Shown here in pieces: positions 18,401 to 24,906 of a DNA stretch of 30,760 bases. This DNA comes from Bacillota bacterium (GTDB lineage Bacteria; Bacillota; Clostridia; Acetivibrionales; DSM-1351), in contig JAEYNY010000046.1 of NCBI GenBank assembly GCA_023412275.1, positions 1-30,760 on the forward strand, given 5' to 3'. Numbering within the stretch: position 1 is the first letter of the stretch; every line of letters starts with the position of its first letter. The notes under the pieces are model-generated. The model was not told the origin of the DNA and did not search any database. It saw only the letters and a list, made by a program, of their open reading frames with translations. The position numbers were made by a program, and so were the translations under genes.

Positions 18401-19111
18401 TACCAGTTGTAAAGGTTGTGATTCACCTTTATCATCAAAATAATACCACTCAATAACAGTACTTTTCTCATCTGTTTGTATAGACCGAACATTATACTTT
18501 GGATCAGTTTGTTCAAGCAGATTGAATTTTAAATTAACTGTTGCACCCGGCAAACTGAAAAGCTGTGAGTTACCTATGTATAAACGGTGCGTTATCCGGT
18601 CTTCGCCTCTAAATAACTCTGCTTCAATTCCTGAAGGCTCCTTTGCAAAAAGATAGTCCAAGTTGCTCCACCGATCCTGGTTAGGATCTATGCTCACGGC
18701 TCTTACTAACTCGGGCCGTATAACAGTAAGGTCGCTGTTTGTTTCAAATACAACTTCCGGATGATTTTCAGGCTGGGCTGATATTTTTGCTCCGGCAGGT
18801 ATGAAACCTTCTTTATCCCAGTCTTCCTTTAGCTTGAAAACAAGTGGGGCCTTAGCCGGTATCGGAGATGTTGGACTTACTCCTATCAGATTTAAAAATG
18901 CTGTGAAATTTTTGTCTGGTGCTTTATTGAGTGCATCTGTAATATGACCTGTCATATTTGAAAATATATTTATTAGTGCATCCAGTTCATTGTCTGATGC
19001 AATATCATCTATGCTTCCAAATTCAGGGCAGTAATACAATATTAAACGTCTTAATTCGTCAACCAAATCTTGTTGGCAACGTTGATCAATTTTTGGTAAA
19101 ATATTTTGCAT
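15494..19111 (-). CDS. Large baseplate assembly protein with J-like domain (1205 aa)
   Basis: The main baseplate wedge protein. The N-terminal segment (about residues 1-120) has the family pattern YYCPEFG..., NKAPDKNFTAFLNLIG and PLVFKLKEDW. The middle (about 200-680) is beta-rich with two IAWECWNGSKW / VAWEYWNGRKW modules, each about 100-150 residues. Near residue 740 FGDGRNGMIPPAG and YRYGGGAAGN introduce the baseplate-J-like core, which continues to GWTLGKNLYISEV near residue 940. Beyond about residue 985 a further 220 residues are less familiar and end with a CDYC pair. The start codon directly abuts the gp25-like gene's stop (TAAATG), so the two are probably translationally coupled. Expected to form the wedge ring around the spike and tube. 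Confidence 0.87.
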   Translation of the reverse strand: MQNILPKIDQRCQQDLVDELRRLILYYCPEFGSIDDIASDNELDALINIFSNMTGHITDALNKAPDKNFTAFLNLIGVSPTSPIPAKAPLVFKLKEDWDKEGFIPAGAKISAQPENHPEVVFETNSDLTVIRPELVRAVSIDPNQDRWSNLDYLFAKEPSGIEAELFRGEDRITHRLYIGNSQLFSLPGATVNLKFNLLEQTDPKYNVRSIQTDEKSTVIEWYYFDDKGESQPLQLVSGSNQCDLKVGSISFSGTKCISQKVISGYNKSNMLKSWNNNWIYAELKSSISDAGVIPELENIKLSVDIAAEGLSLEAALFNNAAVDLTKDFYPFGERPVFNDTFYFACNQAFSKGNADVTLNVTLSDAKDAPNTENITIAWECWNGSKWIEFARTGKSIDQNSTEDNKTIVTSISGSIEYDETCALTGSGKIKFKCPDGIQSTDINGENNFWIRLRIIRGNYGEDGRFTYNGSNPTYIDPTFVPPSIKEFKITQYTSPEVYPENVITENNFIMVDKTAEDLQDGKPFKLFSTCVDTDPTLYLGFDRDISNLPISMFFPLTGDQVGESPMVAWEYWNGRKWLTISINDALRDFTRREIQLLNVPLDIEKSPLFGTEQYWIRARLEKGGFSIFPKITAIYTNAVWGTNSNTLANEILGSSNGEPNQTFQFSRTPVLPGQVVNIQEMVGNGPLAKWEEVQTFSLSASDSRHYMLDSNNGVLTFGDGRNGMIPPAGKDNITGSYRYGGGAAGNVSAGTIKKMWDEYPGIDSVVNPVAADGGFDREEIEEAKIRGPHTLKSMDRGITCEDIEWLVREAAPQIALVKCFPTMDRKLDFVPGKGTVIVVPDYNHPKPVPSQELLSEIDRYLASRIPTIMNIKGQSQLDVIGPDYIRIGVEADVVYSTPESTKIIEGRIIDNLKEFLNPLRGGQEKTGWTLGKNLYISEVCSVIKNTPGVDYIKDIAVKASVQCYTLNIRALNDGPFKPSILYPTYSAVKTRDNRIVFALAQKLTPAKDVKTLLVKGFREGDKITLSYRNCPKEDLIVEAVEGDILQCRTYSGEPVKTVYPVGSDIQTDVTQDLTIRSFILNQISDQLETFYIKIAVPEARDTVYLCRNDEYTNTTPLKIREVRAGDVFLEEDELVYSGEHIINKKLELKFPYLLNGDTNIIHDLSSTKTECRIGEILKEDRRYLEKISDASGADTCDYCFPKEE

Positions 19112-19507
19112 TTATTTTCCCACGCTTTCAAGATAAAATGGATAAACAAGGTTCGATTTACAGTTACTGGACTTTACAATATACTCAATTTTTATTTCTA
19201 CAACAGGCTCCTTCTGACTCATAGTTGCCGTAACATTCTGTACTTCTATTCTCGGTTCCCAATTAAGTAAAGCCTCATCTACATATGTCTGTATCAGTGT
19301 AGCAGACCCCATATCATTGGATGAAAACACCATGTCGTTGAGACGGCAACCGAAATCCGGCCGCATAACTCGCTCTCCTCTGGCTGTCCCCAGAATAAGC
19401 ATAATAGATTCTTTTATAGATTCCTCTCCGACAGAAGTAAGTACTTTTGATCTTTTCGCTGAAACAGGATATTTCAGTCCTTTTCCCAAAAAATCAATAA
19501 CTTCCAT
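19112..19507 (-). CDS. gp25/gpW-like baseplate wedge protein
   Basis: A 131-aa protein of the gpW/gp25 family (Afp9/Pvc9 type). The family core is seen at EESIKESIMLILGTARGERVM, then RPDFGCRLNDMVFSSND, followed by a basic/beta C-terminal half. In T4 and in eCIS this protein joins the wedge to the first sheath ring and nucleates sheath assembly. GGAGG precedes the ATG with suitable spacing. It sits between the PAAR-type tip gene and the large wedge gene, the usual order for contractile systems. Confidence 0.9.
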   Translation of the reverse strand: MEVIDFLGKGLKYPVSAKRSKVLTSVGEESIKESIMLILGTARGERVMRPDFGCRLNDMVFSSNDMGSATLIQTYVDEALLNWEPRIEVQNVTATMSQKEPVVEIKIEYIVKSSNCKSNLVYPFYLESVGK

Positions 19508-19601
19508 ATACCCTCCATTTCCCCAATGTTTAACATGAATAGTTCACTGGTCTTATAAAAAGTTTTCCTTTTTATGGTGTCATATTTTTATTAATATTAT
19601 T

Positions 19602-19997
19602 TCAGCCTCCAATAATGACGGATCCGGAAGCAACTACCTTTCCGACAGGCTGGTCGGCAGGGTCATTGCAAGTAATTGCCGTATCCCCGTTTCTGGCTGC
19701 TTTTTTCCCATTTATTTTAACAGTGGCACTACCCACTGAAATTTTACCCTTGTTTTTTGGCGATTTTTGAAATGGTCCTGCTTTTGGGGAATGAGATGGT
19801 GTATTAGTGGCTGTCGAGTCCACCGTAGCAGCCGGCTTGCCCATAATCTTCACATTATTACTGAGACTTCCGTCAATTATCCCTGTAAACGGGTTCGGTA
19901 TTGGCGTCGGTACTGTGCTTGAGCCTACCGGAACCATTTCAATATGAGTATCTGTCGCTGTTATGCGATCTCCCTGCTTTGCTGCTGGTTGTCCCAT
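19602..19997 (-). CDS. PAAR-type spike tip protein
   Basis: A 131-aa glycine-, alanine- and proline-rich protein. It begins MGQPAAKQGDRITATDTHI and contains KIMGKPAAT, KINGKKAARNGDTAITC and VIIGG, the repeated beta-turn pattern of PAAR-like tips. These proteins cap the needle and may carry effectors. Only one cysteine and a few histidines are visible, so metal coordination at the apex is uncertain. It lies directly after the spike gene, as Afp10/Pvc10 does after Afp8/Pvc8. No C-terminal toxin extension is present: the protein ends at the PAAR-like fold. A strong AAAGGAGAGG site precedes the start. Confidence 0.85.
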   Translation of the reverse strand: MGQPAAKQGDRITATDTHIEMVPVGSSTVPTPIPNPFTGIIDGSLSNNVKIMGKPAATVDSTATNTPSHSPKAGPFQKSPKNKGKISVGSATVKINGKKAARNGDTAITCNDPADQPVGKVVASGSVIIGG

Positions 19998-20054
19998 TTA
20001 CACCTCTCCTTTTTTTATGTTCACTACTCGAATCATTTAATTAACCAAAATAAC

Positions 20055-20630
20055 TTAGTTTATATTTACTGTGGATCCCTTTATTGTCATGTCTGAAGAT
20101 GCCTCTATTTTGGTAGTTGCTGAGGACTTAATTTCAACTTCTTTTGCATTGATCGAAAGCTTTCCATTCGGAGCTAAAAGTTCAATATCTTTAGTCGAGC
20201 TTATTGTAATCTTTTCCGAACCACTTTTATCAGTGAACTGAATAATATTCCCGCTTCGTGACTTGATAATTCTTACGTCGTTTTTCCCGTCACTGTTCTT
20301 TTCCGGCGGAGTATCCTTTCCGTTCCACAGGGCTCCGATTACAAACGGTTTGTTCACGTCACCGTTTTCAAATGCAACGAGTACCTCGTCACCCACTTCA
20401 GGAAGGAAAAACGCCCCTCTCTCTTTTCCGGCCATAAAAGATGCCATCCTGGCCCAATTTGACTCCTTCATTCCCAGTAAAGGTATCTGCACCTTTACTA
20501 ACCCGGGCCCGGGCTTTTCAGAATCATTTGCCGAGTCATTCTTAATAACGACTCCTATCATTACACCAAAGACTTTTTCTTCTTTATTAATAAATTCAGT
20601 AAAATTGGAAATGCTAATGCCTTCACTCAT
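20055..20630 (-). CDS. gpV/VgrG-like spike needle protein
   Basis: A 191-aa baseplate assembly protein V-type spike. The OB-fold part is recognisable from VKVQIPLLGMKESNWARM and AFFLPEVGDEVLVAFENGD, then PFVIGALWNG (about residues 45-105). The C-terminal 80 residues are a run of short beta strands (GNIIQFTD, KITISSTKDIELLAPNG, TKIEASSDMTIKG), as expected for the beta-helical needle. In Afp and PVC the hub and needle are fused in one protein (Afp8/Pvc8, like VgrG). Here the needle is a separate gene whose ATG overlaps the hub gene's stop by 4 nt. It forms the trimeric membrane-puncturing spike. Confidence 0.88.
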   Translation of the reverse strand: MSEGISISNFTEFINKEEKVFGVMIGVVIKNDSANDSEKPGPGLVKVQIPLLGMKESNWARMASFMAGKERGAFFLPEVGDEVLVAFENGDVNKPFVIGALWNGKDTPPEKNSDGKNDVRIIKSRSGNIIQFTDKSGSEKITISSTKDIELLAPNGKLSINAKEVEIKSSATTKIEASSDMTIKGSTVNIN

Positions 20631-21673
20631 ATTCCAGTCCTCTTCACTCTAAATGTCGTCTTGTATCCTGATTTATCTATGTTATGGATAGATGAAACTA
20701 TGTAGTAGATACCACTGAAACGCTCATCGATTCCTAAAATTTTAACCGATTTTCCAGCCCTGACCTGAGGGTTTCCGTAACATTTTCCCTCACCGGATAT
20801 AAATTCTCTGAGAAGGCTGTTATATGCTGCTGTTGCAGAAACTTTGCCCTCACTCATGTCTATAAGGTTTTCAACCCAGTAAGCTATCGGCGATTGCTCA
20901 ATAGTACTTCCGGTTATGTCATAGCCGGATTCCTTTCCACCCATTTTAGTGGTTTCGTCCCCTTTTTTAGAAACGTATTCCATTTCCTTTTTTTCCTTTA
21001 CATTCCATCCACGTACAGTAACTTGACTTCCTTTGGTTAAAGCCCTTAACTCAAGATTCAATTCCTCATAATCCCTTTTGTAATTGAAGTCCGGAAGTTC
21101 TGGGGCTTTCGGAGCACGTGACTTGACAAAATACAATTTCTTATCATCCGCGTAAAGCTCGTAATCAAGATATGCCGCCCTCTTCAGCAAAAAATCATAG
21201 TTACTTATATTATTCTGAAAGACATAGGGATAGACAGTTTTAGTCTCATCAACCTGGGGAGATAGTCCATGTTCACGTGCAATTTCGCTAGCTATTTCAC
21301 TGTCCTTTTTCTTGGTAAAAACCTTGTTCCTTGTTCCCATACGCAACCTGTGGAGTAAATCGTATCCTCTTATTTCAACCAGGGAATGTTCGGCTACAAG
21401 CAGTTCCAAAGATGTTATCTCCCCGCTTATCATTGTTTCAGGCTTGTCAAGTCCCATGGAAACTGATATTTTGTCTCCTGGCTTGAAGGTTTTCAAATCA
21501 ATCCCCCGCCATTTACCGTTATTACTGTCAACCATATTCATCTGGATGCGAAACATGGCAGGCATGTTAATTTCATCCTCAATTGTCACATTCTCTATTG
21601 CATTGAATAAATCAGAAGTCAAATCAGTTCCGTTCAGTTTAATCTTGTAATTTGCAACACTTGTAGTACCCAT
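20627..21673 (-). CDS. Phage late control D-like spike hub protein
   Basis: A 348-aa gpD/gp27-like hub. The N-terminal half has the family pattern KLNGTDLTSDLFNAIENV, then GDKISVSMGL and EIRGYDLLHRLRMGTRN. A central SEIASEIAREHGL helix is followed by YDFLLKRAAYLDYELYAD. The C-terminal part resembles other late-control D proteins (GSQVTVRGWN, GNPQVRAGKSVKILG, FSGIYYIVSSIHNIDKSG). The hub trimer adapts the sixfold tube to the threefold needle encoded next. The ATG at 21673 has AGGTGG at good spacing; an in-frame GTG at 21682 overlaps that site and is less likely. The upstream gene's stop codon lies just before the ribosome-binding site. Confidence 0.87.
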   Translation of the reverse strand: MGTTSVANYKIKLNGTDLTSDLFNAIENVTIEDEINMPAMFRIQMNMVDSNNGKWRGIDLKTFKPGDKISVSMGLDKPETMISGEITSLELLVAEHSLVEIRGYDLLHRLRMGTRNKVFTKKKDSEIASEIAREHGLSPQVDETKTVYPYVFQNNISNYDFLLKRAAYLDYELYADDKKLYFVKSRAPKAPELPDFNYKRDYEELNLELRALTKGSQVTVRGWNVKEKKEMEYVSKKGDETTKMGGKESGYDITGSTIEQSPIAYWVENLIDMSEGKVSATAAYNSLLREFISGEGKCYGNPQVRAGKSVKILGIDERFSGIYYIVSSIHNIDKSGYKTTFRVKRTGI

Positions 21674-21684
21674 AGTTTCCACCT

Positions 21685-22299
21685 TTAATCCGGTATGACC
21701 AGAGTCCTTCCGAAATCATTTTTGTCCGGGAACCCGAATGGATTGATAATCCCGTTAGCAGTAGCAATTGTTCTCCACTTCAAAGGATCCTTTAGTGCTT
21801 CACTTGCAATAAGATCCAGTCTGTCTCCGCTTTTGACTATCCATAGCTTTCTGCATGCCTCCTTGCCCTGGTCAAGTTCAACCTGTTTTTGAGGTTTATC
21901 TGATATAAGTGTGATATCAAGCAATGATCTTACAGGCGTTCCGTTTTCCAGAAACATCGTATACTTTTGATCAATCTTACTGATAACCCCACGATATGAG
22001 TAACCTCCCCATACAAACAAACATGTCGGTGGCTTTTTTGTACTTTTTCCAGGAACTCTCGGGTCCAGCAGATTGGTTATTTTCATTGTTTCACGCCTTA
22101 CATCTTCCCGTTTCTCATATGTGTCATAAAACAGGGATATTTTAAACTCAGGTGTTTCAGCTATCTGAAACTGTTTCTTGTCGTTTTCTCCTGTGTATTT
22201 TCCTTCAAAGGATACAGTATATTCATTTGGATTAAACATTACTGAAATAGGTTCTGCACCGGGTAAATCCAGTGGGATTATTTGTGCTTTTTCTGCCAT
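21685..22299 (-). CDS. LysM-containing tube/baseplate protein (Afp7/Pvc7 type)
   Basis: A 204-aa protein with an N-terminal contractile-injection-system tube-associated domain (VMFNPNEYTVSFEGKY, FKISLFYDTYEKREDV, FVWGGYSYRGVISKID) and a C-terminal LysM-like domain. The latter spans about residues 150-204: W-I-V-K-S-G-D-R-L-D-L-I-A, then WRTIATANGI and LVIPD. In eCIS this protein forms the inner ring between tube and hub, and the LysM acts as a structural clip rather than a wall-binding device. Its start overlaps the stop of the upstream 446-aa gene by one base (TAATG). Confidence 0.88.
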   Translation of the reverse strand: MAEKAQIIPLDLPGAEPISVMFNPNEYTVSFEGKYTGENDKKQFQIAETPEFKISLFYDTYEKREDVRRETMKITNLLDPRVPGKSTKKPPTCLFVWGGYSYRGVISKIDQKYTMFLENGTPVRSLLDITLISDKPQKQVELDQGKEACRKLWIVKSGDRLDLIASEALKDPLKWRTIATANGIINPFGFPDKNDFGRTLVIPD

Positions 22300-23639
22300 T
22301 ACCTCAGACCCCTCCGATCTTTTTGTATTGCCAACCTCTTTTCAAGTATCTGAAAAACTCTATCCGCCAGCACTTTTACTTCCTCGTTTCCTATTGTTTG
22401 AAGCTTTTTATCCGGTTTTGACGAGGAGGCTGCTTTTGCGTAAACATTTTTTTCTGCGTGCATAACATCCATTGGCAAAATTTCTTTTTTTTCCTGTTCT
22501 TTTTCCTTTATCTGTGGTCGGTAAAAAACCAAATCCGTACTTGTATTTGTTTTATTTTTTTGAGGCAATAAGTAAACAAATTTTTCGTACTCATTAGCTT
22601 CTATTTCTTTTAATTCGTTTTCTCGCAGGATATTGTGCTTAAAATTCTGTTTTTGAGTACTATAAAACATATCATATTCGGAAAAACTATGTACTTCGTT
22701 AATCTTGGGCTTTCTCTCTCTATTCTGAGGATGTCCCAACTTCTCCGTTGACTGGAGCTTATTTATAATACTGTTTTTATTTATAATGTCGTTTTTATTT
22801 ACAATACTGGTTTCGTGTAAAACCCTGTTTTTAAAAATTCCCAACGAGCTTACGGTTAATGACTTTCCAATAGTAAAAGTATTAAGAATTAATTCACTCT
22901 GTTTAAGCTGAACATTTATATCGTCCGGCAATTCTGACTTGTATAAATACTGCTTTACTACTGTGCTTTTATCATTATCCTCTTTATATGTTATTTCTTT
23001 CTCAAGGGTCGTTTGATGTTTATGCTCAAAATGTTCCTTTGTTATCTGATTTGTCTGGAGCAGCGTTGTATTGGTCTCATGAGAAAGAGCATTTTTTTTG
23101 CCTTCGGCATCAGTCATCTGGTAGAGATTTTTGTCATAATTAGAAACTCTGTTCGTTATATTCCATTTTCGATTATCTATATTTTTAGCAAACCGGTTGA
23201 ATACTGAAACTGTCTTTTCTTCGTCTCTTTGTAAGAAATATTGCTTTAGTTGATCCGTCTTAAATACAACTGTTTGACTTTGCCTGGTTATTTCTGTATT
23301 GGATTTGTTCCTAATTTCAGTGAGAGCTGAAATATTAATGGAATTATCCGATTTGGAATATAGAGCCGGTTTTATGGTGAGAATCCGTGTACTGCCGGGT
23401 ATTATCATATTTTTTGTTGCATTGTGAATATATTTATAAACTTTCAAAATAGTATTGTACTTTTTTACTTCAGTATAATTTAAAAGTTCCTTTTGATCCC
23501 CGGCTTCGGAAAATACATCAGACCTGTTTCTAAAAATAAGTCTGGAAAATTGACCTTTCCACCTACCGATGCCATACTTGCTCAGTATATTTTGTGCAAA
23601 GGACGTATTAAATTTATTGAACTTATTTGGTTTAATCAT
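22299..23639 (-). CDS. Uncharacterised polar eCIS protein (446 aa)
   Basis: I cannot assign a function. The protein is rich in lysine, asparagine, glutamate, serine and threonine, has few hydrophobic stretches and no cysteine pairs, and is probably largely disordered or extended. The N-terminal NKFNKFNTSFAQNIL and KYGIGRWKGQFSRLIFRN give a basic segment. A short NKN-type repeat lies near residues 278-294. Only the last 30 residues look ordered: an amphipathic helix LADRVFQILEKRL followed by a basic RRGLR end. From memory, similar short C-terminal helices end variable-length proteins at this position in other tail-like clusters. It is translationally coupled to the LysM gene and lies after tube 2. 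Possible roles are an adaptor, a ruler-like element or a cargo-loading factor; none is shown. Confidence 0.75.
   Translation of the reverse strand: MIKPNKFNKFNTSFAQNILSKYGIGRWKGQFSRLIFRNRSDVFSEAGDQKELLNYTEVKKYNTILKVYKYIHNATKNMIIPGSTRILTIKPALYSKSDNSINISALTEIRNKSNTEITRQSQTVVFKTDQLKQYFLQRDEEKTVSVFNRFAKNIDNRKWNITNRVSNYDKNLYQMTDAEGKKNALSHETNTTLLQTNQITKEHFEHKHQTTLEKEITYKEDNDKSTVVKQYLYKSELPDDINVQLKQSELILNTFTIGKSLTVSSLGIFKNRVLHETSIVNKNDIINKNSIINKLQSTEKLGHPQNRERKPKINEVHSFSEYDMFYSTQKQNFKHNILRENELKEIEANEYEKFVYLLPQKNKTNTSTDLVFYRPQIKEKEQEKKEILPMDVMHAEKNVYAKAASSSKPDKKLQTIGNEEVKVLADRVFQILEKRLAIQKDRRGLR
22759..22810 (-). repeat. Three 18-bp direct repeats inside the 446-aa gene
   Basis: The plus-strand unit ttatttataatactgttt recurs near 22759, 22777 and 22795 with a few changes. 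It encodes the consecutive hexapeptides SIVNKN, DIINKN and SIINKL. The repeat keeps the frame, so it is a small in-frame expansion in a low-complexity protein region. Confidence 0.8.
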
Positions 23640-23665
23640 ATGCTTACGTCCTAACCCTTTAATTT

Positions 23666-24139
23666 CTACTTATGCATGTTTATTCCGTTATGGGTCAATA
23701 CCAGTGTTTCTGCAGCTACAGAACTGCTTGTGGCACTAAATGCGGGGCCCTCCCATTTAATAGGACAGGCTTCCAGGAAATCCCACCACAATTTTGGATT
23801 ACCCAAATGGTCCAACAGACATATAGAACCGTTTTTTCTGGTTATTCTGCCGTTAATTACTCTCTGATACCAGTTCCATAAATAGTCATCGTTTGTGATT
23901 CCGTGTTTCAAAGTTATATCGCTGTATTTAGTCTGAGTTAAAAATGTGTACTCTTTGTGGTTTTCTCCTCCGAAGGTTTTACGCTCCACCTGGGTTTCAA
24001 TACTCAAACCTGATACGTCGGTAAATCCGGCAACGACAATACCATCGATCTCCACTACAAAGTTATATGCAAGGTATGGATCCTGTCTGTATCCGGGAAC
24101 CCAGTTTCTTCTTTCTACCAAATTTACTATATTTGCCAT
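23666..24139 (-). CDS. Inner tube protein 2 (gp19-like)
   Basis: A 157-aa tail tube protein of the T4 gp19-like family (Afp1/Afp5 type). Typical features are DPYLAYNFVVEIDGIVVAGF, SGLSIETQVERKTFGG, LKHGITNDDYLWNWYQ and ACPIKWEGPAFSATSS, ending LVLTHNGI. It differs clearly from tube protein 1 (24907-25350), with a longer N-terminal extension, so the two probably occupy different tube layers, with this one closer to the baseplate. The stop codon of the preceding DUF6760-like frame lies within the TTTAGGAGG ribosome-binding site of this gene. Confidence 0.9.
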   Translation of the reverse strand: MANIVNLVERRNWVPGYRQDPYLAYNFVVEIDGIVVAGFTDVSGLSIETQVERKTFGGENHKEYTFLTQTKYSDITLKHGITNDDYLWNWYQRVINGRITRKNGSICLLDHLGNPKLWWDFLEACPIKWEGPAFSATSSSVAAETLVLTHNGINMHK

Positions 24140-24148
24140 GATATCCTC

Positions 24149-24334
24149 CTAAACCTCAAAGAAATCTTTCTTGCCCTCATCTCCGTTGAGCTGCTTGTTT
24201 ATTTCACTTACTTCCCTACACCAGCGTTCTCTCTCAAAATGCTCCAAGCCCAGCACGGTTTTGTAATCCCAGTGCAGGTAGTAGGACAAAAAGGCTACCT
24301 CCTCGTAGAGGCGGTCGAGAGGGTAGCCGGTTAT
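24149..24334 (-). CDS. DUF6760-like small domain with no start codon of its own (61 codons)
   Basis: Immediately after the tail-assembly gene's stop, another frame encodes ITGYPLDRLYEEVAFLSYYL, then HWDYKTVLGLEHFERERW and EVSEINKQLNGD, ending at a TAG at 24151-24149. This GYPL-x-RLYEEVA ... LEH-x-ER-x-RW pattern is that of the small DUF6760-type proteins found beside the tail-assembly protein in many eCIS clusters (from memory). Here the frame is closed upstream by a TGA at 24349-24347. Between that and the conserved domain there is no ATG, GTG or TTG; the first one (TTG) lies inside the conserved region. It is therefore probably expressed as a C-terminal extension of the upstream protein through a -1 frameshift, giving a fusion of about 183 aa. 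ATA initiation is the alternative. The conserved sequence argues against a dead remnant. Confidence 0.8.
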   Translation of the reverse strand: MTGYPLDRLYEEVAFLSYYLHWDYKTVLGLEHFERERWCREVSEINKQLNGDEGKKDFFEV

Positions 24335-24340
24335 TCCCCC
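24293..24340 (-). promoter_or_regulatory. Candidate programmed -1 ribosomal frameshift signal
   Basis: On the minus strand the upstream gene ends CTG GGG GAA TAA. The run GGGGGAA (24340-24334) lets the GGG codon re-pair perfectly after a -1 slip, while GAA would shift to GGA, with a G-U at the middle position. Five nt after the run (TAACC), a stem-loop starts. GGCTACC (24328-24322) pairs perfectly with GGTAGCC (24299-24293). A C-A mismatch and a U-G wobble follow, then CTCG/CGAG (24319-24316 with 24305-24302) and a 10-nt loop. The -1 frame leads straight into the DUF6760-like domain. The shift can only occur between the TGA at 24349-24347 and the TAA at 24333-24331, and the slippery run lies inside that small interval. 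Confidence 0.65.
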
Positions 24341-24699
24341 AGAATCTCAGCCTCAACCTCAAAAGCGTGATCACATTTGGGACATTTGGTTTTTATAGTA
24401 TTAGAGCCATTCTGGTTGATTCTGTTGTATAATTCCTGCAAATAGGAAAAGTCAGAAGTATACAACTCCTCTATGACTCTGGGAGTTATCATTTTAAGCG
24501 TACCTAAATTTGTTACTACACGTGAAAGCAGGATTACTGATAAGTAAGCCGGGTTTTGCTGTACACGTGCATCACGAAGTGGCATTATTTCATCTGCTGC
24601 AGTAGCAAGTCTCATTGTTCCCTGCTTATGTACCGTTCCTGTTTCATCAACGTAACCTTTGGGCAGCGTAAAGTTAAATTCTGTTTGTAAAATATCCAT
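24331..24699 (-). CDS. Small tail-assembly protein of the eCIS type (122 aa)
   Basis: A 122-aa protein with FTLPKGYVDETGTVHKQGTM, RLATAADEIMPLRDARVQ and NPAYLSVILLSRVVTNLG in its N-terminal two thirds, then CPKCDHAFEVEAE at the end. Proteins of this pattern are found next to the tube genes of many contractile tail clusters and are named phage tail assembly proteins. The single CxxC could be half of a small zinc site. The ATG at 24699 is preceded by AGAGGGG at good spacing; an in-frame TTG at 24723 overlaps no such site. The gene is separated from tube 1 by about 200 nt containing a strong hairpin. Its stop lies within a candidate frameshift signal, so a minority product fused to the DUF6760-like domain is likely, by analogy with lambda gpG/gpGT. 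Confidence 0.83.
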   Translation of the reverse strand: MDILQTEFNFTLPKGYVDETGTVHKQGTMRLATAADEIMPLRDARVQQNPAYLSVILLSRVVTNLGTLKMITPRVIEELYTSDFSYLQELYNRINQNGSNTIKTKCPKCDHAFEVEAEILGE

Positions 24700-24736
24700 T
24701 CTATTTTCCCCTCTTCTAATCAATGGATTTGCTGAT

Positions 24737-24784
24737 GTAAAGGTTGGGCTTCAACCCTGAAACCTGGGTTGAAGCTACCTTTAC
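24737..24784 (-). other. Strong hairpin between the tube 1 and tail-assembly genes
   Basis: GTAAAGGT (24784-24777 on the minus strand) pairs with ACCTTTAC (24744-24737), and GCTTCAACCC (24775-24766) pairs with GGGTTGAAGC (24757-24748) around an 8-nt loop; a small asymmetric bulge lies between. That is 18 base pairs. No T-tract follows on the minus strand, so it is not a standard terminator. It may protect the 3' end of the abundant sheath/tube message or act as an mRNA processing site; this is inference. Confidence 0.75.
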
Positions 24785-24906
24785 CATCATTTTGTTCCTC
24801 AACAATACACAATAAAAGGATAGTTATTGAAATTTGATCGTTTATACTAATATTTAATTTTTGCAGTATGTTATCAATTCAATAATAATCCGACTAATGA
24901 TTATGA

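Noticed and set aside
19555..19575. 8-bp hairpin (ATAAAAAG / CTTTTTAT) between the PAAR-type and gp25-like genes
   Set aside because: It is composed almost only of A-T pairs in an AT-rich gap, with no GC core or proper T-tail, and could easily arise by chance.
19602..19997. Toxin domain fused to the PAAR-type tip
   Set aside because: The protein ends at the PAAR-like fold, with no C-terminal extension that could be an effector.
24149..24334. DUF6760-like gene initiated at ATA (24334) or at the internal TTG
   Set aside because: Not fully excluded. ATA starts are very rare and the G run directly abuts it, while the TTG would remove the conserved GYPLDRLYEEVAF segment. The frameshift explanation fits better.
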